A stretch of 64,000 nucleotides of DNA from Rhodospirillales bacterium (GTDB lineage: Bacteria > Pseudomonadota > Alphaproteobacteria > Rhodospirillales > WMHbin7): positions 1 to 64,000 of the forward strand of contig JACRPC010000038.1 of assembly GCA_016214125.1 (NCBI GenBank), written 5' to 3'. Both the position numbers and the translations under genes were made by a program. This document shows positions 25,892-32,539 of this stretch, piece by piece. The first letter of the stretch is position 1, and the number at the start of each line of letters is the position of its first letter. The notes beneath the pieces were generated by a model. The model was not told the DNA's origin and made no database searches. It saw only the letters and a program-made list of their open reading frames with translations.

Positions 25892-26710
25892 CTAGCGCCT
25901 AGCCGCGCTGGGGAAGAAGGCCGGCTCGCCCTTGATGCGGAAGGCGCCGATCGCCGCCCGGCCTTTGGGTCCGGTGAGCCAGTCGTGCCAGGCTCGAGCC
26001 GGAAGGGCTTTGACGTGCGGATGGCGCGCGGGATTGACGAGAATCGCCCCATAGGGATTGAAGAGCACCGGATCGCCCTCGAGCAGCACCGCCAGCCCGC
26101 GCCGGTTGGCGAAATTGGCCCAGCTTCCGCGATCGGCCAGCGCGTAGGCGTCAAGCCCGGCCGCGGTGTTGAGCGTCGGCCCCATGCCCGATCCGGTTTC
26201 CCGATACCATTGGCCCGACGCCGGTTTGACGTTGATGCCGGCCTCCTTCCACAGGCGCAATTCCAAACGATGGGTGCCGCTGTCGTCGCCGCGCGAGGCG
26301 AAGGCCGCCTTGGCAGCCGCGATCTTTTGCAGCGCCGCCTTGGCGCTGGTTTGGCCCTTCGCGCCGGCCGGATCGGCGGCGGGACCGACAAGAACGAAAT
26401 CGTTGTACATGACGTCGCGCCGATCGAGGCCATAGCCTTCGGCCACGAATTTGTCTTCGCCCGCCCGATCATGGACCAGAAGCGCGTCGGCATCGCCCTT
26501 CTCGCCCAACCGGAGCGCCTGGCCGGTGCCCACCGCCACCACCCGCACGGCAATGCCGGTCTCGGCTTTGAAAAGGGGCAGGAGATGGGCGAACAGGCCC
26601 GATTGCTCGGTGGAGGTGGTCGAGGCCAGGGTGATGAATGTCTCCTGGGCCCAAGCGGCGCCGCCGCTAAGGCCGAGCAGGGCGGCGATGAACATGAGTG
26701 CTCTTACCAT
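25892..26710 (-). CDS. tupA: Tungstate ABC transporter substrate-binding protein
   Basis: 272 residues with a signal peptide (about 1-21, GAAWA-QE). The mature N-terminus ITLASTTSTEQSGLFAHLLP is the TupA signature (TTST.dSGL), and GDADALLVHDRAGEDKFVAEG and SRGDDSGTHRLELRLWKEAG complete the anion-binding protein fold. TupA binds tungstate, used in some formate dehydrogenases and aldehyde oxidoreductases; molybdate is an alternative. The ATG follows GGGAGAT and overlaps the tupC end by 7 bases, so binding protein, ATPase and permease are one operon. Confidence 0.92.
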   Translation of the reverse strand: MVRALMFIAALLGLSGGAAWAQETFITLASTTSTEQSGLFAHLLPLFKAETGIAVRVVAVGTGQALRLGEKGDADALLVHDRAGEDKFVAEGYGLDRRDVMYNDFVLVGPAADPAGAKGQTSAKAALQKIAAAKAAFASRGDDSGTHRLELRLWKEAGINVKPASGQWYRETGSGMGPTLNTAAGLDAYALADRGSWANFANRRGLAVLLEGDPVLFNPYGAILVNPARHPHVKALPARAWHDWLTGPKGRAAIGAFRIKGEPAFFPSAARR

Positions 26711-27417
26711 GGCAGATCTCCCTTGAGGAACGCTTGCGCCGCCGGGCTGGCCGGGGCAGCGAAAAAGCGATCGGCCGGGGCCCGTTCGACCAAGCGGCCG
26801 CGATCGAGAAACAGCACCTCGTCGGCCAAGCGCCGGGCCTGGCCGAGATCGTGGGTGGTCATGACGATCTTGGTGCCGTCGGCGGCGATGGCGGCGATCA
26901 GATGCTCGACCGCCCGGGTCGCCCCGGGATCGAGGCTGGCGGTGGGCTCGTCGAGAAACAGCAGCTCGGGCGTCAAGGCCCAAGCGCGGGCCAGCGCCAG
27001 GCGCTGCTGCTCGCCGCCCGACAGCACGCGGGCCGGACGATCGGCCAGATCGACCAGACCGGCGCGGGCCAAAGCCTCGAGCCCTTGGGCGCGGCGCCGC
27101 CGCCAGGAAACGCCCCGCGCCGCCAGGGCGTAGGTGACGTTGGCCAGGGCCGAACGGCGCAACAGGACCGGGCGCTGGAAGACCATCGCCTGACGCCGGG
27201 CCGGATCGGGCGCCGCCCATTCCACCCGGCCCCGCGTCGGCGCCAACAATCCGTGGCAGAGCCGAAGCAGCAGGCTTTTCCCCGCCCCGTTGGGTCCAAG
27301 CACGATGGTCCGCGATCCGGCCTCAAGGCGAAAGCTCACGCCCTCGAGCAGGGTTTCGCCCCGGACCGCGAAGGCGAGGTCGGCGACCGCCAGGGGCAGG
27401 ATGCTGGGCGCACTCAT
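26704..27417 (-). CDS. tupC: Tungstate ABC transporter ATPase
   Basis: 237 residues. Walker A GPNGAGKS, Q-loop in MVFQRPVLLRR, ABC signature LSGGEQQRLALARA, Walker B LLFLDEPTASLD and switch His in TTHDLGQA. It powers import with the TupB permease. The start overlaps the tupB stop (ATGA). Confidence 0.93.
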   Translation of the reverse strand: MSAPSILPLAVADLAFAVRGETLLEGVSFRLEAGSRTIVLGPNGAGKSLLLRLCHGLLAPTRGRVEWAAPDPARRQAMVFQRPVLLRRSALANVTYALAARGVSWRRRRAQGLEALARAGLVDLADRPARVLSGGEQQRLALARAWALTPELLFLDEPTASLDPGATRAVEHLIAAIAADGTKIVMTTHDLGQARRLADEVLFLDRGRLVERAPADRFFAAPASPAAQAFLKGDLPW

Positions 27418-28112
27418 CGCTCGGCCATCGCCTCCTTGACCAACTGCGCTCCGCCATTGACCAAAAGCGACAACGCCAGCAGCACCAGACCCAGACCCAA
27501 GGCCAAGGCGAGATCGCCCTTGCTGGTCTCCAAGGCGATCGCCGTGGTCATCACCCGCGTCACATGATCGATGTTGCCGCCGACGATCATCACCGCGCCG
27601 ACTTCGGCGCTGGCGCGGCCGAAGCCGGCCAAGAGCGCGGTGACCAACGCCAGCCGCCCGTCCCAAAGCACGGTGGCGGCGGCCCGCACGCCCCCTACGC
27701 CCAGCGAGCGCAGTTGTTCGGCATATTCGGCCCACAGATCCTCGCAGCCCTGGCGGGTGAGCGCCGCCACGATCGGAGTGACCAGGATCATCTGGGCGAC
27801 GATCATCGCGGTGGGCGTGAAGAGCAGCCCCATCACGCCCAAGGGCCCCGAGCGCGACAGCATCAGATAGACCACCAGCCCCACCACCACCGGCGGCAGG
27901 CCCATGGCGGCGTTGACCAGCACGATCAGTGCGTGGCGGCCGGGAAAACGGGCCAACGCCAGCGCCGCCCCCAAAGGCAGGCCGATCAGCGCCGCCAAGG
28001 CGACGGCAAGCAGGCTCACCTTGAGCGACAGAAGAACGATCTCGACCAGGGCGGCGTCGAGGCGCAGCACCATGCCCAGGGCCAGACCGAAGGAATCGAC
28101 GATTTCATTCAT
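27414..28112 (-). CDS. tupB: Tungstate ABC transporter permease
   Basis: 232 residues with about five membrane spans and the permease coupling region (RQGCEDLWAEYAEQLRSLGV, then AAATVLWDGRLALVTALLAGFGRASAEVGAVM). The ATG at 28112 starts just before an amphipathic N-terminus; no strong Shine-Dalgarno is visible, and an in-frame start 21 codons upstream would add a basic extension. It is first in the tupBCA operon and diverges from fdhD across 110 AT-rich bases, so regulation of the two may be linked. Confidence 0.92.
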   Translation of the reverse strand: MNEIVDSFGLALGMVLRLDAALVEIVLLSLKVSLLAVALAALIGLPLGAALALARFPGRHALIVLVNAAMGLPPVVVGLVVYLMLSRSGPLGVMGLLFTPTAMIVAQMILVTPIVAALTRQGCEDLWAEYAEQLRSLGVGGVRAAATVLWDGRLALVTALLAGFGRASAEVGAVMIVGGNIDHVTRVMTTAIALETSKGDLALALGLGLVLLALSLLVNGGAQLVKEAMAER

Positions 28113-28222
28113 GCGTTTTGATGTATTTATAGGTGTTTTTTTCTTGCCGCAACGGAAAATTCGAAATAAACGCACAGAACCCAGGGATATCCAAGCCCTT
28201 GCCGCCGGGCGGGGCGCAACCC

Positions 28223-29059
28223 ATGATCCAAGCCATGAGCAAGACCACCCTCTTTCCCGATCCCCAGGATTCCCGTCTGGTGCGCAAGGTTGCCGGCCTC
28301 GACCAGGATGGGCGGCAAGTATCTCTGGCGGTGGCCGAGGAGCGCCCGCTCACCTTGTTCCTCAATGGTCAGGAGATCGTCACCCAGATGACGATCGGCG
28401 ACCATCCGCGCGAGTTGGCGGTGGGCTACCTTCTGAACCAACTGATGCTGCGGCCCACCGACCGCATCACCGCGATCGACCATGACGCCGCCATCGACAC
28501 CGTGGTGGTGCGCACCGAGCGGCGCACCGATTTCGAGGAGAAGCTGAAGAAAAAGACCCAGACCTCGGGCTGCGCCCAGGGCACCGTCTTCGGCGATCTG
28601 ATGGAGGATTTTGACGCCCACCGCCTGGCCTTGGACGGCTTTCGCCTTTCGGCCAAGACGCTGCGGGAACTGATCGGCGACATCAACGCCCGCCCCAGCC
28701 TCTATCGCACCGCGGGCGCGCTCCATGGCTGCGTGCTCTGCGACGCAAGCCAGCCGCTCATCTATATGGAGGATGTCGGGCGCCACAACGCGGTCGACAA
28801 GATCGCCGGCCTGATGGCGCTCGAAGGCGTCGCGCCCCAGGAAAAAATCCTCTACACCACCGGAAGGCTGACCAGCGAGATGGTGGTGAAGACGGTGCGG
28901 ATGGGCATTCCGATCCTGGTGTCTTGCTCGGGCTTCACCGCCTGGGGCGTCGAATTGGCCGCCAAGGCCAACCTGACTTTGATCGGCCGCGCCAAGGGAC
29001 GCAATTTCCTGGTGCTGGCGGCGCCCGAGCGCCTGATCCTCGAGGAGCCTGGGTCATGA
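28223..29059 (+). CDS. fdhD: Formate dehydrogenase accessory sulfurtransferase FdhD
   Basis: FdhD passes sulphur from a cysteine desulfurase to the molybdenum/tungsten cofactor of formate dehydrogenase. 278 residues from the ATG at 28223 (another in-frame ATG lies 12 bases later). Motifs: PRELAVGYLLNQ, ALHGCVLCDASQPLIYMEDVGRHNAVDK (shown in part), TTGRLTSEMVVKTVRMGIP and GFTAWGVELA. The sulphur-carrying loop reads TSGCAQG with only one Cys of the CxxC seen in E. coli. The stop overlaps mobA (ATGA). Confidence 0.9.
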   Translation: MIQAMSKTTLFPDPQDSRLVRKVAGLDQDGRQVSLAVAEERPLTLFLNGQEIVTQMTIGDHPRELAVGYLLNQLMLRPTDRITAIDHDAAIDTVVVRTERRTDFEEKLKKKTQTSGCAQGTVFGDLMEDFDAHRLALDGFRLSAKTLRELIGDINARPSLYRTAGALHGCVLCDASQPLIYMEDVGRHNAVDKIAGLMALEGVAPQEKILYTTGRLTSEMVVKTVRMGIPILVSCSGFTAWGVELAAKANLTLIGRAKGRNFLVLAAPERLILEEPGS

Positions 29060-29673
29060 AGGGCTTCGCCGGACTGATCCTGGCCGGCGGGCTGGGGCGA
29101 CGCATGGGCGGCATCGACAAGGGTTTGGTCGAACTCGGCGGCCAAACCCTGGTGGCCCGCACCATCGCCATCATCAAGCCCCAGGTCGAGCGGTTGGCGA
29201 TCAACGCCAACGGCGATCCTCAGCGCTTCGCCCAATTCGGCCTGCCGGTGCTGGCCGATTCGGTGCCCGGCTTCGCCGGTCCGCTGGCCGGCATCCTGGC
29301 CGGGCTGGAATGGCTGGAACGCGACATGCCGCAGGCCTGCTTCCTGGTCACGGTGCCCTGCGACACCCCCTTCCTGCCCACCGATCTGGTGGCGCGTCTG
29401 GCCCAGGCGGCCAAAGACGAAGGCGCGCTCCTGGCCTGCGCCGAATCCGACCATCAGCTTCATCCGGTGATCGGCCTGTGGCCGGTGGGCATCGCCAAGG
29501 CGCTCCGCCAGGCCCTGGTCGGGGAGGACATTCGCAAGATCGACCGCTTCACCCAGCGCTACCGCGTCGCCGCGGCCGATTTCCCGGCCAAGCCGATCGA
29601 TCCGTTCCTCAACGTCAACACGCCCGACGACATCGCCAAGGCCGAGGCGCTGCTTGGATCGGGTGCCGCCTAA
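29056..29673 (+). CDS. mobA: Molybdenum cofactor guanylyltransferase
   Basis: MobA couples GMP from GTP to molybdopterin, making the guanine dinucleotide cofactor used by formate dehydrogenases. 205 residues with nucleotide-binding LILAGGLGRRMGGIDKGLVE, then PCDTPFLPTDLV with the Mg-binding Asp, and FLNVNTPDDIAKAEALL at the end. Coupled to fdhD by an overlap. Its stop overlaps by 4 bases, tail to tail, that of the DUF2283 gene. Confidence 0.95.
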   Translation: MKGFAGLILAGGLGRRMGGIDKGLVELGGQTLVARTIAIIKPQVERLAINANGDPQRFAQFGLPVLADSVPGFAGPLAGILAGLEWLERDMPQACFLVTVPCDTPFLPTDLVARLAQAAKDEGALLACAESDHQLHPVIGLWPVGIAKALRQALVGEDIRKIDRFTQRYRVAAADFPAKPIDPFLNVNTPDDIAKAEALLGSGAA

Positions 29674-29870
29674 GCTACTTCGAAATTCATCCGTTTCAGT
29701 TCGGCATCAGGCAAGCGCTTGCGAACATCGAGGACTTCGATACCGACCACACGGTTCTTGGCGTCGAAATCGAGAACGATGCCGGGCGATACTTCGGCGG
29801 AATCGCGGATCGCCGCCTCGTCGAGACGGATGTAGAGCGCGTCGGTCTCTTGATCAAAACGAACTCTCAT
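29670..29870 (-). CDS. DUF2283 family protein
   Basis: A 66-residue protein of the typical DUF2283 form: RFDQETDALYIRLDE, then GIVLDFDAKNRVVGIEVLDV and a short basic C-terminus. DUF2283 genes often sit beside DUF4258 genes, as here, with an ATGA overlap. The function is unknown; an antitoxin-like role has been suggested for such pairs but nothing in the sequence proves it. Confidence 0.8.
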   Translation of the reverse strand: MRVRFDQETDALYIRLDEAAIRDSAEVSPGIVLDFDAKNRVVGIEVLDVRKRLPDAELKRMNFEVA

Positions 29871-30136
29871 TTTCGGTCCTTACCTAGAAAGCCACGCCGG
29901 TTTCGGTCAAAGAAGGCTGTTATTACCCTTGGGCTTTCATGGTTTGCAGTATACACCACACGCAAGACTCGGTCATCGCATTCCGTGATCGTCCCATATG
30001 CCCGTCGGAGAGACGGATCGTTTGGGTCAAATTCTGTCCATTCCGGTTGCCTTAAAACGCGTTCGATCCATTCCCTTTGGATTCCCCTTTCCGCCATCAC
30101 CGTTTCGGCATGGCGCGACAACTGGAGGTCTTTCAT
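29867..30136 (-). CDS. DUF4258 family protein
   Basis: 89 residues: LSRHAETVMAERGIQREWIE, then LRQPEWTEFDPNDPSLRRAY, DRVLRVVYTANHESPRVITA and a basic end. This is the DUF4258 fold, related to the BrnT/RelE-like toxin superfamily, with the expected N-terminal His and C-terminal Arg/Lys-rich strand. It overlaps the preceding DUF2478-DUF364 gene and the following DUF2283 gene, so it could form a two-component toxin-antitoxin-like unit read through from the metal gene. Confidence 0.75.
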   Translation of the reverse strand: MKDLQLSRHAETVMAERGIQREWIERVLRQPEWTEFDPNDPSLRRAYGTITECDDRVLRVVYTANHESPRVITAFFDRNRRGFLGKDRK

Positions 30137-31362
30137 GGCCGCCGCAGCGTCACCAGACGGCCGTGGCGCTTGAGGGCCTTGGCGGCGCCGCCTTCGGCCA
30201 CCGTGCGGGCCAGGCCTTCGGCATCTTCGATCACCAGGCCCGACAGAATCTCGATGCCGTACTCGAACAGGCGGGGCGACAGCGGCGTGCCCGGCCCGAC
30301 CAGCGCCACCCGTCGCCCGCGCGCCGCCGCCAACAGGCCGGGGAGCGTGTGATTGGCCAGCGTCGCCGCCGTGATGACGGCGGCCTCGACATTGGGCAGC
30401 AGCCAAGGCGCCGCCTGGGCCGGATACTCGCCCGGCGCGGGCGCCATCTCGACCAGACGCACGTCCTTGAGCCGATCGGTAAGGCCCGGAAAACGCCCAA
30501 TCACCGCCACCGGCCCGGCCAGGCCCGCATAGGCGTCGAGCCCGTTTTCCGAATCGCCCGCCAGATCGGTTCGATTGAGGGCGGCGTTGATCGCCGCCAC
30601 GCCCAGAGCGGCGCGGAAGGGATCGGCCTCGTCGACCCATTGGGCCATGCGCGCCAGTTCGAGACCCGCGAACGCGCCTGCCTCGGGCACCGCCCGGCAG
30701 CCCTCGCCGCCGCGCAAGGGGGTGCGGGCCAGCCCGACGCCGTCGGGGCCTTCGACCATCGTCCAATTCAAGCCGACCACGGCGCGGCGCGCCTTGCCCG
30801 GCCCCACCGCAAGGACGAGATCGGGATAGAGTCTGGCCGGACCCCACCAGCGCCACAGCGCCTCGGGCTCCGAGGGCACCAGCTCGCTTTGGCCGCCGGT
30901 GGCGGCGATCCAAGCGTCGAGATGCTCGGGCGCCACGGTGGTGAGGAGCGGGATGCCCTCGGCCACCAGGGCCAGCATTTCGGCGCGCAGCCCGCCGCCC
31001 TCGCGCTCAAGCTGGGAGAATTTGTTGACGAAGACCAGATCGGGCCTGGCCGCCCGATCGGCGATCAGGATTTCGGCCGCCTCGGCCATGCCCCGGGTGT
31101 CGACCGTGCAACTGGCCGCCTGGCCCAGATTCTGGTGGATCGACACCCGCCGGCCGGTGGCGATCCCCACCAGACTCATGCCGGTCTTGCGGCCGCCTTG
31201 GCGGGTGGTTTCCTGATAGAGCCCGCCCACCCGAAAGCCGCGCGCCTTGAGGGCGAGCGCGAAATCCTGGGCCGGGCGCAACGCATCGCCCTTGACGGCG
31301 ATCACCGCCGCCGGCCGAAGCGGCGGCGCCTGGTAGGGGCGGTTGGAAGCGGGCGTTGACAT
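30133..31362 (-). CDS. DUF2478-DUF364 fusion protein, molybdenum/tungsten-linked
   Basis: 409 residues in two parts. Residues about 15-170 match DUF2478, a nucleotide-binding-type domain found in molybdate operons: AVKGDALRPAQDFALALKA, GLYQETTRQGGRKTGMSLVG, LGQAASCTVDTRGMAEA, DLVFVNKFSQLEREGGGLRA. Residues about 210-400 match DUF364, a putative heavy-metal-chelating domain: NRTDLAGDSENGLDAYAG, VEMAPAPGEYPAQAAP, ITAATLANHTLPGLLAAARG and VGPGTPLSPRLFEYGI. I infer a metal handling or cofactor role from the surrounding tup, fdhD, mobA and ModE-type genes. No catalytic assignment is possible. Confidence 0.72.
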   Translation of the reverse strand: MSTPASNRPYQAPPLRPAAVIAVKGDALRPAQDFALALKARGFRVGGLYQETTRQGGRKTGMSLVGIATGRRVSIHQNLGQAASCTVDTRGMAEAAEILIADRAARPDLVFVNKFSQLEREGGGLRAEMLALVAEGIPLLTTVAPEHLDAWIAATGGQSELVPSEPEALWRWWGPARLYPDLVLAVGPGKARRAVVGLNWTMVEGPDGVGLARTPLRGGEGCRAVPEAGAFAGLELARMAQWVDEADPFRAALGVAAINAALNRTDLAGDSENGLDAYAGLAGPVAVIGRFPGLTDRLKDVRLVEMAPAPGEYPAQAAPWLLPNVEAAVITAATLANHTLPGLLAAARGRRVALVGPGTPLSPRLFEYGIEILSGLVIEDAEGLARTVAEGGAAKALKRHGRLVTLRRP

Positions 31363-31408
31363 GCTCCTTCTTCGCCCGTTTCATGGCGAAAGACAAGAAC
31401 GAGTCCGC

Positions 31409-31774
31409 ATGCCCAGATCGTCCAAGACCCCCCAGATCCGCCTTCTGATCGGCGCCGCCACGGCCCTGGGACCGGGCAAGGTCGAACTCTTGGAAGCGAT
31501 CGCCCGCACCGGCTCGATCTCGGCCGCCGCCCGCGCCATGGGCATGTCGTACCGCCGCGCCTGGGTCCTGGTCGAAGGCATCAACCAAAGCTTTCGCCGC
31601 CCCCTGGTCGTCACCGCCACCGGCGGCAAGGGCGGCGGCGGCGCCCAGGTGACCGAGGAAGGTCTCGATGTGCTTGGCCGCTACCGCGCCATGGAGGCCA
31701 AGGCCGCCCGCGCCATCGCGCCCGAACTGGCCGATCTGGCCGCCTTCCTGACCGAAATCGAGGACAGCCGATGA
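31409..31774 (+). CDS. ModE N-terminal-type winged-helix regulator
   Basis: 121 residues carrying only the DNA-binding half of ModE: ALGPGKVELLEAIARTGSIS, AAARAMGMSYRRAWVLVEGI, NQSFRRPLVVTATGGKGGGG and a C-terminal helix. The molybdate-binding TOBE domains are absent, as in many alphaproteobacterial relatives. It is next to tup, fdhD and mobA genes, so control of molybdenum/tungsten metabolism is plausible. It diverges from the DUF2478-DUF364 gene and overlaps chpT downstream (ATGA), which places a cell-cycle gene in the same transcript. Confidence 0.8.
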   Translation: MPRSSKTPQIRLLIGAATALGPGKVELLEAIARTGSISAAARAMGMSYRRAWVLVEGINQSFRRPLVVTATGGKGGGGAQVTEEGLDVLGRYRAMEAKAARAIAPELADLAAFLTEIEDSR

Positions 31775-32406
31775 CCGTCGATCCCCTTCGCCTGTCCGAA
31801 TTGCTGTGCGCCAGGCTGTTGCACGATTTGGCCGGGCCGATGGGCGCGCTTGCCAACGGCGCCGAGCTTCTGGCCGACGATCCCGATCCCGACACGGTGC
31901 GCGAAGCCGGCGCCCTGGTTGGGGCGACCGCCCAACAATTGGCACGGCGGCTGCGCTTGTTCCGTGCCGCCTTCGGCTGGGAGGGCGGCGCGCCCGCCGA
32001 TCCGCAGGAAGCCGGTCGGCTGCTCAAGGATCATCTGGCGCCGCTGGACGGTCAGGCCGAAACCCTGCGCCTTGAGTGGCGCGCTCCGACCGCAGGCTTG
32101 TCTCGGCCCCAGATCAAGTTGGCCTTGCTCCTGGCGCTCATGGCCGCCGAGAGCCTGCCCAGGGGCGGAGAGCTTGCCGTCGAGATTGGTCCGCAGGCGA
32201 TCGTCGTCGGCGCGCGGGGCGTGGGCGCAAAGCTTGAAACCAGCCAAGCGGCGATCCTGAAGGGCGAAGAGCCGGCCGAACTTTCGCCAAGAAACGCGCT
32301 GGGACTCGCGGTCCGCTTTCTGACCAATTCCGTCAAGGGTTATCTTGTCATCGAAGAAGCCAAGGACCACATCATGTTGAGAGTCGGTCTGGAGCAGCCA
32401 AAATAG
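31771..32406 (+). CDS. chpT: ChpT-like histidine phosphotransferase
   Basis: 211 residues. The N-terminal helix LCARLLHDLAGPMGALANGA holds the phospho-accepting His18 in the HD.xxP context of ChpT, which relays phosphate from CckA to CtrA and CpdR. The C-terminal part is a degenerate ATPase-like fold lacking nucleotide-binding motifs, as in Caulobacter ChpT. CtrA and a DivL-like protein are encoded in the same window. Its location just before cheA is close to the flagellar/chemotaxis genes that CtrA would regulate. Confidence 0.85.
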   Translation: MTVDPLRLSELLCARLLHDLAGPMGALANGAELLADDPDPDTVREAGALVGATAQQLARRLRLFRAAFGWEGGAPADPQEAGRLLKDHLAPLDGQAETLRLEWRAPTAGLSRPQIKLALLLALMAAESLPRGGELAVEIGPQAIVVGARGVGAKLETSQAAILKGEEPAELSPRNALGLAVRFLTNSVKGYLVIEEAKDHIMLRVGLEQPK

Positions 32407-32470
32407 GTATCGGACGAAATGAGTTGGCCTTTCCACGGGCTTGCCGCGCGTGTTATGAAGTTGGGTTTCC

Positions 32471-32495
32471 AGGGGTAATTCCCTTCCAATTGGAA
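32471..32495. promoter_or_regulatory. Palindromes upstream of cheA
   Basis: AGGG-GTAATT-CCCT is directly followed by the perfect 12-base palindrome TTCCAATTGGAA (32484-32495), which ends 44 bases before the cheA ATG. It is a candidate operator for the chemotaxis operon. No CtrA box is visible here. Confidence 0.35.
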
Positions 32496-32539
32496 CCGCT
32501 CCGCCTTCGAAGGGCGGCTGATATCGTGGAGAGCAGAGG

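Noticed and set aside
28133-28222. Upstream GTG start for fdhD adding 30 residues
   Set aside because: The extension does not look like FdhD and lies in the AT-rich divergent promoter gap; the ATG at 28223 is preferred.
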